Positions 23,039-33,600 of a stretch of 64,000 bases of DNA are shown here, piece after piece (within the stretch, counting starts at the first letter, position 1; the number at the start of each line of letters is the position of its first letter). The DNA lies in the NCBI GenBank assembly GCA_963575745.1, contig CAUYUJ010019609.1, positions 37,563 through 101,562 of the forward strand, given 5' to 3'. This DNA is from Prorocentrum cordatum (Eukaryota > Sar > Dinophyceae > Prorocentrales > Prorocentraceae). The notes under the pieces were generated by a model. The model was not told where the DNA came from and made no database searches. It saw nothing but the letters and a program-made list of their open reading frames with translations. Both the position numbers and the translations under genes were made by a program.

Positions 23039-23904
23039 TCCGAAAATCCATCTGTCAATGCCTTTGTTGCCCCAACTTGGCCCAAGATGGCCTCCAAGAC
23101 GGCCAAGATGGCCCAAGATGGCCTCCAAGATGCTTCCAAGACGGCCAAGATGGCCTCCAAGACGGGTAAGATGGCTCCAAGATGCACCCAAGACGGCCCA
23201 AGATGGCCTCAAGATGGTCTAAGACGGCCCAAAAGGCCCGCAAAAGGCCTCCAAGACGGCCCAAGAGCCCTCCAAGACGCCCTCCAGGAAGGCCCGAATA
23301 GGTTAAAATCATTGATTTTCCTTAGGTTTTTCAAGGATTTTGGCATGTTCTTCTTTTCAGCTCTCCGACGGCCCAAGACGGCCCAAGAGGTCCCCAACAT
23401 CGCCCCAACAGCACCCAAGAGGCCTCCAAGATGGCCCCATGACGGCCCAAGAGGCCCCCAAGAAGGCCCCAAGAGGGCCTCAAGACGGCCCAAGAGGCCT
23501 CCAAGACGCCCAAGATGGCCTCCAAGACGGCCAAGATGGCCCAAGATGGCCTCCAAGATGCCTCCAAGACGGCCAAGATGGCCTCCAAGACGGGTAAGAT
23601 GGCTCCAAGATGCACCCAAGACGGTCCAAGATGGCCTCAAGATGGTCTAAGACGGCCCAAAAGGCCGGCAAAAGGCCTCCAAGACGGCCCAAGAGCCCTC
23701 CAAGACGCCCTCCAGGAAGGCCCGAATAGGTTAAAATCATTGATTTTCTTAAGGTTTTTGAAGGATTTTGGCATGTTCTTCTTTTCAGCTCTCCGACGGC
23801 CCCAGACGGCCCATGAGGTCCCCAACATCGCCCCAACAGCACCCAAGAGGCCTCCTCCTCCATTCCCCCCCTTCCTATCTCTCCTCTCCTCCCCGTCCTC
23901 CCCC

Positions 23905-24163
23905 ACGTGTTCCCCGAAGGCTGTAAAGACCGATTCGGGGAACATATGGCCCAATAACTTGGCAGACCTCTGGCCACAGCAGTCGGCCGCATCGGCGCTT
24001 CCGAAAGGGCAGGGGGCGGCGGTGATTCGCCGTAGGCGTCTTCGATTCGCCGCCCCCTGTCGATTCATCGCAGGGGTACCAAGCGAGCTGGACCCTCTCG
24101 GTTTTGGTTTTGGTTCTTTTCCAAAAAAACTCCCCCTGGGGCTTCGGCCCGTCCCGCCCGCCA
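23905..24163 (+). repeat. Multi-hairpin module, copy 2
   Basis: Starts ACGTGTTCCCCGAAGGC, with TGTTCCCCGAA pairing to TTCGGGGAACA. It continues with GCAGGGGGCGGCGG, its near-complement CGCCGCCCCCTG, a CCCCTG...CAGGGG stem and GTTCTTTTCC. It ends CGGCCCGTCCCGCC. Confidence 0.85.
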
Positions 24164-25430
24164 CCCGGAAAGGCGCTCAATCCGGAAGAAAATCCTCCAA
24201 GACGGCTCAAGATGGCGCCAAAATGGCCACGTTGGCCCAAGATGGCCTCCAAGATGGTCCAAGATGGCCTCCAAGTCCGCCCAAGATGGTCCAAGACGGC
24301 CTCCAAGACGGCCTAAGAGAGTCCAAGATACCTCCAAGTTCGCTCAAGAAGCCCCAAGACGGCTCAACACGACCCAAGAGGCCTCCAAAAGGTCCTCCAG
24401 GAGGACCCGAAGAATCCAAAATCATTGATTTTCCATTGCTTTTGAAGGATTTTGGCATTTGACTCTTCTCGGCATTCCGACGGCTCAAGACGGCCCAAGA
24501 GGCCGCAAAGATCGCCCCAAGATCGCCCACGAGGCCTCCAAGAGGGCCCCATGACGGCCCAAGAGGCCTCCAAGACGGCCCCAAGAGGGCCCCAAGACGG
24601 CCCAAGTGACCTCCAAGGCGCCCAAGATGGCCTCCAAGACGGCCCCGAAGCGCCCCAAGAGGACCCCAAGTCGGTTCAGAGAGGCCCCCAAGACGGCTCC
24701 AGACGGCGTCAGACGGGCCAGGAGCCGACCAAGATGGCCGAAGTTGGCTCGAAGCTGGCCCAAGACGGCGCAAGAGGCTCCAAGAGGGCATCCAGGAAGG
24801 CCAGAAAAAGGCCAAAAACACTACATTGCCTTGGGCTTTTGAAGGATGTTGACACTTGCTATTTTTGTCGGCCTTCCGACGGACCGAGACGGCTCAAGAG
24901 CCCCCAAAGATCGCCCAAAGATCGCCCAAGATGCCTCAAAGATGGCCCCAGAACGGCCCAAGAGGCCCCCGAGACAACCCCAAGAGGCCCCCAAGACGGC
25001 CCAGGAGGCTAGCCTCCAGGACGGCCCTGGAGCATTCCAAGAGGGCCCCAAGTCTGCTCCGAGAGGCCCCCCAAACGGCTTCCGACGGCGTCGGACGGGC
25101 CAGGGACCCACCAAGACGGCCGAAGATGGCACTAAGATGGCCCAAGACGGCCCAAGAGGCCCCCAAGAGGCCTCCAAGAGGGCCTCCAGGAAAGCCGAAA
25201 AGGCCAAAATCATTGATGTCCGATGAATGTTTGAGAGATTGTGGCATTTGCTTTTTTTCGGCCCTCCGACGGTCCGAGACGGCCCAAGTGCCCCCAAGAA
25301 TCGCCCGAGAGGCCCAAGACGGCCCCAAGAGGACCCCAAGACGGCCCAAGAGGCCTCCAAGACGTCCTCCAAGAAGGCCCGAAAGGGTCAAAATGGCCTC
25401 CAGGCGGCCAAGATGACCTTCAAGATGCCC

Positions 25431-25654
25431 ACGTGTTCCCCGAAGGCTTTCCAAACCGATGCAGGGAACATCAGGTCCGATACCTAGGCGCTTCCGAAAA
25501 GGCAGGGGGCGGCGGTGATTCGCCGTAGGCGTCTTCGATCCGCCGCCCCCTGTCGATTCATCGCAGGGGTGCCCGGCGTGCTGGACTTCTTACGCTTTGG
25601 TGTTGGTTCTTTTTCCAAAAGAACTCCCCATGGCGCTTCGGCCCGTCCCGCCGG
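25431..25654 (+). repeat. Multi-hairpin module, copy 3
   Basis: Same order as copy 2. The first stem has two mismatches (TGCAGGGAACA). The second (CAGGGGGCGGCGG/CCGCCGCCCCCTG) and the last (GTTCTTTT/AAAAGAAC) are perfect. About 50 bp of left flank (GTCAAAATGGCCTCCAG...) is shared with copy 4, so those two copies arose by a larger duplication. Confidence 0.87.
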
Positions 25655-26633
25655 GATCCCGGGAGGGAACTCCAGGCGCGAAAACGACCTCAACGTCCAC
25701 AACTAATTCTCCAAGACGGCTAAAGATAGCCTCCAAGCTACAAGACGGCCAAGATGGCCCCAAGATGCCTCCAAGACGGCCCAAGATGCACTCAAGACAG
25801 CCTAAGATAGCCTCAAGATGGCCCAAGACGGTCGAAGAGGGCTCTAAGAGGCCTCCAAGACGGCCCAAGACGGCCCAAGAGGCCCAGGAGGGCCCGAAGA
25901 GGCCAAAATCATTGGTTTTCCGTAGGTTTTTGAAGGATGTTGGCATGTGCTTCTTCTCGGCATTCCGACGGCTCAAGACGGCCCAAGAGGCCCCCAAGAT
26001 CGCCCCAAGATCGCCCACGAGGCCTCCAAGAAGGCCCGAGACGGCCCAACAGACCCCCAAGACGGCCCAAAGAGGGATCCAAGATGGGCCAAGATGGCCT
26101 CCAAGACGCCCAAGATGGCCCGCCAAGACGGCCCTGGGGCGCCCTAGGAAGGCCCCAAATAGGCCCACAGAGGCCCACCAAACGGCTCCCGACGGCGTCA
26201 GACGTGCCAGGAGCCCACCAAGATGGCCGAAGTTGGCTCGAAGCTGGCCCAAGACGGCCCAAGAGGCCTCCATGAGGGCCTCCAGGAAGGCCAGAAGAGA
26301 CCAAACACATTGATTTTCCATAGGTGTTTCAAGGACTTTGACATTTGTTTCTTTTCAGCCTTCCGACGGCCCGAGACGGCCCAAGAGCCCCCAAAGTTCG
26401 CCCAAGATCGCCCAAGAGGCCTCCAAGATGGCCGCAGAACGGCCCAAGAGGCCCCCAAGACGGCCCCAAGAGGCCCCCAAGACGGCCCAGGAGGCCTGTA
26501 AGACGCCCACGATGGCCTCCAATACGGCCATGGAGCATTCCAAGAAGGCCCCAAGTCGGCCCAGAGAGGCCCCCCATAACGGCTTCCGACGGCGTCAGAC
26601 GGACGAGAAGCCCACCAAGACGGCCGAAGATGG

Positions 26634-26644
26634 CCCTAAGATGG
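26634..26644 (+). repeat. Target-site duplication, left
   Basis: CCCTAAGATGG, identical to 28578-28588 on the other side of the inverted-repeat element. Confidence 0.8.
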
Positions 26645-26666
26645 AGGGCGCGCCGCTGGATCTCCC
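26645..26666 (+). repeat. Terminal inverted repeat, left
   Basis: Begins AGGGCGCGCCGCTGGATC. Mismatches to the right end are at positions 2, 3, 11 and 18. Confidence 0.82.
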
Positions 26667-26684
26667 AAAGGAGGGGCGGGGGTG

Positions 26685-26940
26685 GGAACCCCTCCCCCCC
26701 CCACCCCCTTTCCTCGATCCGTCGTCGGGGGACCCCCCCCCTCCCCCCTTCCCCGATCCGTCGTCGGGACCCCCCCCCCCCTTCCCCCCTTTCAAAGGGG
26801 GAGGGGTCCGGACCCCCCCCCCCGTCCCCCCCTTTGGCCGCACCCCCCCCCCTCCCCCCTTTCGCCACGCCGCCCCCCGACTCCGGAACCCGACCCCCGC
26901 CACCCCTAACCCCAGTCCTCACCCCAACCCAAGCCCCTAA
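26685..26940. repeat. C-run/G-run subterminal region of the element, left
   Basis: C homopolymers of 7-11 alternate with CGATCCGTCGTCGGG (twice) and CCCCTTTC words. 26930-26955 ends CCCTAACCCTAACCCC, which resembles a telomere word only over two or three units. Confidence 0.8.
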
Positions 26941-26984
26941 CCCTAACCCCAACCACTAGCCCCAGCCCCAAAGAGCACTCACTA

Positions 26985-28268
26985 TTCATTTCGCGACCCG
27001 CTACTCACTTCTCGCTACCCCCTACTCACTACTCACGACTCACTGCTCACTATCCACTACTCACTACCCACCACCCACTACTCGCTACTCACTACTCCCT
27101 ACTCACTACTCCCTCCTCCCTACTCACTACTCACTACTCACTCCTCACTACCCACTACTCAATACTCACTATTCACTAATCACTACTCACTACTCCCTAC
27201 TCGCTACTCACTAATCAATACTCATTACCCACTAACCACTATCCACTAGTATACTCACTACTCACAACTCACTACTCACTATTCATTGCCCACAAATCAC
27301 TACTCACTACCCACTATTCGCTACTCGCTATTCTCCACTCCCTACACAATACCGGCTACTCAGTACTCAGTACTCACTACTCGCTACTCCCATACTCGTT
27401 GCTCAATACTCACTACTCACTCCCCGCTACTTACTACTCACTACTCACTACTCACTAATCGCTACTCACTACCCACTACTCGCTACCCACTTCTTACTAC
27501 TCCCTGCTCACTACTCCCTACTCCCTACTCCCTACTCACTCCTCACTACTCACTACCCGCTACTCCCTACTCGTTACTCACTACTCACTACCCACTACTC
27601 ACTACTGACTACTCCCTACTCACTACTCACTACTCACTACGCCCTGCTCGCTTCTCACTACTCACTACTCGCTACTCCCTACTCGCTACTCACTACTCAC
27701 TACTCACTACCCACTGCCCACTCACCACTACTCCCTATTTTGCACTGTTCACTACTCACTACGCACTACTCACTACTCACTATTCACTACTCACTACTCA
27801 CTACTCACTGCTCACTACTCACTACTCACTACTCACTCCCCGCTTCTCACTACTCACTACTCACTAATACTCACTACTCACTACTCACTGCTCACTACTC
27901 ACTACTCACTACTCACTACTCACTACTCACTACGCACTAGGCACTATCCACTACTCACTACTCACGGATTACTACTCGCGACCCACCTCTCACTACCCAC
28001 TACTCACTACCCACTACTCACTACTCCCTACTCCTTACTCAGTACTCACTACTCTCTACTCGCTCCTCACTACTCACTACTCACTACTCGCTACTCACTA
28101 CTCACTTATCAGTACACACTACTCACTATTCACTACTCACTACTCCCCACTCCCTACTCCCTACTCCCAACTCGCCACTCACTACCCACTACCCACTACC
28201 CAATACTCACTACTCAGTACGCACTAACTACTCAAGACTCACTACTCCCTACTCCCAACTCTGTACTC
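26985..28268 (+). repeat. CTACTCA heptamer minisatellite
   Basis: About 1.28 kb of 7-bp units, mostly ACTCACT / CTACTCA with CCC, CGC and AAT variants. Since 7 is not a multiple of 3, one frame shows a 7-residue S-L-L-T-T-H-Y repeat (27286-27867), which is a translation artefact. Confidence 0.97.
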
Positions 28269-28289
28269 CCTAGACACCTTCTCCGGCGC

Positions 28290-28545
28290 AGAAAAGAGAA
28301 GCGAGAGAGGCCCCCCCTCCCCGGCTCCTTTTCCAGCGCAAAAGAGGGGAGGGGGGTGGTCCGACCCCCCCCCCTTCCTTTCCAGCGCCAAGGAGGGGAG
28401 GGGGGGGTGTCCGGACCCCCCCCCCCCCGTGAATGGGGGGGGGGGTTAGGACCCCCCCCCCTTAAGGGAGGGAGGGGGGGGGTCGAAAATCTCACCCCCC
28501 TTGGAAGGGGGAAAGGGGGGGAGGGGTCTGCGAGCACACCCCCTT
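28290..28545. repeat. C-run/G-run subterminal region of the element, right
   Basis: G and C homopolymers with TTTTCCAGCGCAAAAGAGGGGAGG-like words repeated twice (about 28329 and 28379), mirroring the left subterminal region. Confidence 0.8.
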
Positions 28546-28555
28546 TTCAATTACA

Positions 28556-28577
28556 GGGTGATCCAGTGGCGCGCTTT
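28556..28577 (-). repeat. Terminal inverted repeat, right
   Basis: Reverse complement begins AAAGCGCGCCACTGGATCAC. It pairs with the left end at 18 of 22 positions. Confidence 0.82.
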
Positions 28578-28588
28578 CCCTAAGATGG
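28578..28588 (+). repeat. Target-site duplication, right
   Basis: CCCTAAGATGG, identical to 26634-26644. Confidence 0.8.
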
Positions 28589-30275
28589 CCCGAGACGGCC
28601 CAAGAGGCCTCCGAGAGGGCCGCCAGGAAGGCCCGAAAAGGCCCAAATCATTAATTTCACATGGGTTTTTGAAGGATTGTAGCGTTTACTCCTTTTCGGC
28701 CTCCCAAGGGCCCGAGAAGGTAAGTGCCCCCAAAGATAGCCTAAGAGGCCCAAGACGGCCCCAAGAGGCCCCCTAAGACTACCCAAGAGGCCTCCAAGAC
28801 GCTCAAGATGGCCTCCAAGAATGCCCAAGAGCCCTCCGAGACGTCCTCCAAGAAGACCCGAAAGGGTCAAAATGGCCTCCAGACGGCCAAGATGACCTTC
28901 AAGATGCCCACGTGTTCCCCGAAGGCTTTCCAAACCGATTCGGGGAACACATGGTCCGATAGCTTGGCAGGTCTGGCCTCAACGTTCGGCCACATAGGCG
29001 CTTCCACAAAGGCAGGGGGCGGCGGTGATTCGCCGTAGGCGTCTTCGATCCGCCGCCCCCTGCGGTCTTGCAACAGGGGTGCCTGGCGTGCTGAACCCTA
29101 CTAATTTGGTTGTGGTTCTTTCCAAAAGAACTCACACCTGGGGCTCCGGCTCGTCCCGCCGGCCACGCGGAAAGGCGCACAAGTCGCAGAAAAAAAAAAA
29201 ACGATCACCTCCAAGACAGCTCCCAAGACGGCTCATATGGCTCAAGATGGCCTCCCAAGTTTACCCAAGATGGTCGCACGTGGCCTCCAAGATGGCCCAA
29301 GAAGGTCCAAGATGCCTCCAAGTCCGCCCACGACGGATCCCAGACGGCTCAATATGGCCTGAAGATGACGGCAGACGGCCCAAGAGGCCCGCAAGAGGCC
29401 TCCAAGACAGCCCACGAGGCCTCCAAGAGGGCCTCCAGGAAGGCCCGAAGAGGCGAAAATCGGTGATTTTCCGAAGGTTTTTCAAGGATGTTGGCATTTA
29501 CTCCTTTTCGGCCTTCCGACGGCCCGAGACGGCCCGATAGCCCCCAAAGTTCGCCCAAGATCGCCCAAAAGGCCTCCAAGATGGTCCCAGAACGACCCAA
29601 AAGGCCCCTCAGATCCCCCCCCCGAAAAGAAACGGGATCCCCTGATCCGTGGCCCCAGGGGACCCCTGGACGCTCCTGCAGAAGGTTCCCCCTGGCCTTC
29701 CGGAGCTCCTGGAAGCCCCTGCTGGGACTGGGCCACGTGCCCAGATCAGGCAGCAGGGCGGCCGAACGACCCCCCCGAGGGCCCCGAGAGGTCTGGAGCA
29801 CCCACCAGACGCCCGAAGACCACCCAAACGAGACCCCCAAGAGACCTTCCGAACGCCGAAAAAAACATGGATTCCCAATGTTTTTGGGTGAATTTGGGAA
29901 TGCTCTGTTCTTCAGTCTTCCAGGCGTCCAGGACCGCCCAGGAGGCCCGAAAGAGCTTCCAGGCATCAGTCCAGGAGAGCCCCGAGACGGCCCAACAGGA
30001 CCCCAAGACGGCCCCAGGAGAGCCCCATAAGGCCCAAGATGGCCCCTAAGACGACCCTCAAAGCATTCCAGATGGCGACCTGGTCGTTCAGGGAGACAGC
30101 GATTGGAAGCAGGGTGGCCCGAGGAAGCCCCCAGAGGCCCTCAGAAAGCGCCCAGGAGGCCTCCACAGGGCCCCTAGAAGCCCTTAACAACTTTAGCGAA
30201 GCCCCCAGGCTCTCCAAGGAGGAAGCTCCACAAAAAGAGCTGAGAAGGATGTGGAAGAATTCGCAGGGTAGGGCG
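28589..30275 (+). repeat. CCAAGACGGCC satellite array, right part
   Basis: Continues the monomers of 22.86-26.63 kb directly after the transposon. Islands lie at about 28645, 29458 and 29862 (the last strongly diverged). 30080-30275 is the satellite edge shared, in reverse, with 16420-16640. Confidence 0.9.
28910..29162 (+). repeat. Multi-hairpin module, copy 4
   Basis: Best-preserved copy. GTGTTCCCCGAA (28912-28923) pairs with TTCGGGGAACAC (28939-28950). CAGGGGGCGGCGG (29013-29025) pairs with CCGCCGCCCCCTG (29050-29062). CCCCTG (29057-29062) can instead pair with CAGGGG (29074-29079). GTTCTTT pairs with AAAGAAC near 29113-29131. Confidence 0.88.
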
Positions 30276-30393
30276 AAGATGAGAGAGAAAAACAAGAAGC
30301 ACGGGGGAGTGATAATGAAACACAGTATTAAAACGACAATGTCGGAAAAGGCAACAAGAAGTGATCGCTAAAGTGTATGGTTTACCGTCCTGC

Positions 30394-30462
30394 CTCTACG
30401 CTCGCATACCAAGCTTCAAGGACCAAGGTGCATGGCGCGAAGCGCCAATGCAGTCTTGTCCA
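30394..30462 (-). repeat. Hairpin-bearing dispersed module, copy 3
   Basis: In reverse it reads ACAAGACTGCATTGGCGCTT, then CGCGCCATGCACC and TTGGTCCTTGAAGCTTGG: the same stem and flanks as copy 1. As in the other copies, a simple-sequence tract (here ATATAT, 30465-30530) adjoins the stem side and satellite lies on the other. Confidence 0.8.
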
Positions 30463-30506
<44 letters not shown>

Positions 30507-30660
30507 CATATACACATATATATTTTATATATATACACGTATATATCTGTGTATACATATGCGCATATATATATATATATATATATACAAACATATACAT
30601 ATACATGAAAGTGTATACACTCTGTCTCTCTCTCTCTCTCTCTCCCTCCCTCTCTCACAA
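30463..30660 (+). repeat. AT dinucleotide and CT dinucleotide tracts
   Basis: 30465-30600 is ATATAT/ACATATAC. 30622-30656 is CTCTCT with CCCTCCCTC. Confidence 0.95.
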
Positions 30661-33600
30661 CCACACAGAATTGGAAAACATTCTAGGATCTTGGAAGGCG
30701 GCTACAGGAGACAAATGCCCACCTTAGGCTCCAGCGCACTCATGGTAGTCATGCCGATTGCCTTCAGAGTAGCCGCTCTTTTACGATCGGGCCACAACCA
30801 ATCCGCTTCAGGGGCATGGGGGCGAAAACTCAAGTCCGGAAAGTGCACGCGTCCAGCATGTACGCGAAGCTTCGGCTTGCACAAACAAGCGAAACTTCTT
30901 ACAGCAATACTTCTTTGCGATCGCGGGGCCCACAGAAACGAACCACGTCCAACGCAAACTCGTACATGTACTGCCCACACTCATGCCAAAAACAGCCCGT
31001 CTTGGAATTGTCTTTCGCGATCGAAATCAAAGTGATTCCACCACTGCCACCGATAGCCTGCAGTACCGTTAACATTCCCGACAGGCCGAATAAGACGTGA
31101 CGTCATGTGGTCGATTCCTCTGCTTCCGCACCCAAACAGAAGAGAGCACACAAAAGACAAAACAAGCCATGTCAAAAGAGAAACTAAATCAGATCGCGTC
31201 GCGAAATTGCATGGCCAGACCACGTATTACCCAAGAACCCTCTTTCGTTTTCCACCCCGCGCGCTTCACGACGGACGTCATCTCAAAGTTCTTGCCTGCG
31301 GAGAAAAATGGCCCGCGCTGTGCCGAGCAGCACAGACTTTTAAAGCCAACCGTGTGTAATAGTGTGCCCATCTTCTGATTGTGCAGAAGCGCCTTAAAAC
31401 CAAAAAGTGTGCGCATGCCATCAGCTGCATAAGGCTGGTTCCCCACAACAGGCTTGGACATGACTGGTGTTTCATTGTGTCCAGGCGGTTAGAAACAGCC
31501 GCATGGAAGCTCAAGCGGTGCCTGGCAATGCCTCACCGTTCATCGGTGATCTCGCCCCAGCGCCGACCACATGCCACCGCGACTCGGTGCTCTCGCGCAC
31601 GAACCAATCACGGTCCTACTTCAGAGCGGTGATCTCGCCATGGCGTCGTCCGTGCAACCCTGCGTCGCCGTCGCATTTTTGCTTTCACCTTGGCGCCACT
31701 CAGATTGGTGCTCCTGCCTCAATGGCAGTCACACGCTGCCTCGAATTGATGGTCTTGCCTTCGGCACTCTCGTCTGAGGTGCCCTCGCCTCAGCGCCGAC
31801 CACACTGCTGCCTCGGAGCTCCACTCCTGCTGTGGCGCTTGCCAGCAATACTCTTGCCTCGGAGTGCAGCAGTCGCAGTACAAACAGTAGCAGTAGCGGT
31901 GGCGAGCGCCACGCTTGCCGGCTCTGTCCTCCGCCCCCCTTTTTGTCCCCTCTGCACTGGCGCGGCCCGTCTGACTGCAGATAACGCCGCTACTGCGACT
32001 CCGGAGAGCGCGCCATGCCTCCGCGGCGACTGACCTCGCAGAGGGGCTCCGCATGGCAGACGCACCCTTTCGCGACGCGGGGTGGTCCTGGGCATCCCCA
32101 AGAGAAAGCAGATCCGCCCTGCGGAGGTTGCGGGCTCGCGCCTGCGAGCGGCAGCGGAAGGGCGACCTCAGCCTCAAGGCCTGCTTTGAGCAGCGTCAGC
32201 CGGTCTGCCCGACGGCACCCTCCTCCTCCTACTCCTCCTCTTCCTCCTCCTCCTCCTCCCCCTTCTCCTCCCCGTCCTCCCCTCCTGCTGGGTAGAGCGC
32301 GTGCTCTGGGCCCTCCTCCTCCTCCTCCTCCTCCTCCTCCTCCTCCTCCCTCCTCCTGGAGATCCAGCAGGTCGAGAAGCGGTGCCCAGGGAGGGGCAGC
32401 CGCGAGGGGCGAAGGACCGGGGGGATATCCCCCAAGAAGCGAGAGGAGGAGGCCGCGGGCACCGAGCGAGAGCGGAGGAGGCTCGCCTCGCGCACCGAGG
32501 CCAGGAAAGCCACTGGGAGAGCGCCTGTCTGATTGATCGAGGGCTATCAACGGCGAACAGATCCACGGGGAGGAAGAAGGCGGGACCCTGGCCCCGCAGG
32601 GACAGCAGCCGCAGGGAGAGGGCCTGTCTGATTGATCGAGGGATATCAACAAGGACCGACCACAGCGATCTCTAAAAATGAGCTCGCGTCTGGAGCGAAA
32701 AACAAAACGAATCCGAAAGTTAGAACGACACGTTCAAAACGATGCGGGTGCAAAACGAAAACGACAAAAGAAACGATGCCGCCATTAAACGAGACAACAA
32801 GACGAACAACGAAACGAACTGCCTGATTGATACCACATCAATGGCGAACACGACCACGGGAGGGAAGGAAGGACACGGGACCCTGGCCCCGCAAGGACAG
32901 CAGCCGCAGCGGCCAGCGCGCGGCAGGCAGAGTGGGCGATGCCGCAGAGGGCACAGGGCCACGCTGGCGGGGCATCATGGCATAGCAGAGCTGCTGGACG
33001 TCCCGTGGGAAAACATCGGGGTGGGCGACGAAACACCAGAGATCTTGCGCAAGAACCCATGGCGACCTTACGCGGCGGCTTCCGCAGGCTGCCAGCGCGG
33101 CACTTCGCGTGGAGAAGAGGGCGCCGAAGCGCCGACTCACGCGAGAATGTCCGCGCGGCCGACTCCGTTTCTACTCGGTGCGCGAATCTCCCATGACCCG
33201 GGCACCAGTTGCACTTGAAGAGACGGAGGGGGACAAGGAGCAACAGCCGAGACCAAGAGGCTGATCCAGCGCATCGGAGGCCACGCCGGGATCGAGCAGT
33301 GACCCGGGGCATCGAAGAAGGACTGAGCCACGCGATCGCTGGGGAGCACGTCGACGATGCACAAGATGTACAAGTGAGCTCCTCTCGCCTGGGCGAGTAT
33401 CAGGGAGCAGGGGGTCAGGATTCCGGCTTCGCGCGCCGCCCGCCTCCACGCGAAATGCCTTGCGGGTTGTCAGCTGGCCCAGCCCTAGACATCTCGACCA
33501 GGCGTGACACGCATACTTCTCGGAGAATGTCGAGATCACGGGGGCCTACTCAGGCTCAAGCAGCCGACTATGACAGCCATGACCCCGCCGTGCGGGCCCG

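Larger units (their letters stand above)
22860..26633 (+). repeat. CCAAGACGGCC satellite array, left part
   Basis: Monomers of about 390-425 bp consist of GCCCAAGACGGCC/CCTCCAAGATGGCC words around one AT-richer island. The islands read AAAATCATTGATTTTCC, then GTTTTTGAAGGATTTTGGCA, TTCTTTTC and TCCGACGG, and lie at about 23306, 23730, 24410, 24805, 25205, 25905 and 26300. Longer intervals hold the hairpin module annotated separately. Long open frames on both strands (up to 315 codons) read as P-K-R-P or L-G-G-L series from the repeat. Confidence 0.92.
26645..28577. mobile_element. Non-autonomous DNA transposon with terminal inverted repeats
   Basis: The ends 26645-26666 and 28556-28577 are inverted repeats matching at 18 of 22 positions (shared core GCGCGCC.CTGGATC.CCC). 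They are flanked by perfect 11-bp direct repeats CCCTAAGATGG. The host satellite reads straight through the same place at 25121-25160 (AGATGGCACTAAGATGG then CCCAAGACGG), which serves as an uninterrupted site with one base difference. The inside is C/G-homopolymer-rich near both ends and is filled by a heptamer minisatellite, with no transposase. An 8-11 bp duplication is typical of Mutator-like elements, so that family is my inference. The flanking DNA is itself repetitive, which is the main caution. Confidence 0.82.

Noticed and set aside
26930-26955. CCCTAACCCTAACCCC as a possible telomere
   Set aside because: Only two or three degenerate units inside a transposon; dinoflagellate telomeres are expected to be TTTAGGG-type and much longer.
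26985-28268. Heptamer array as a telomere or centromere repeat
   Set aside because: The 7-bp length is suggestive but the sequence is CTACTCA-like, and the array is enclosed by transposon ends.
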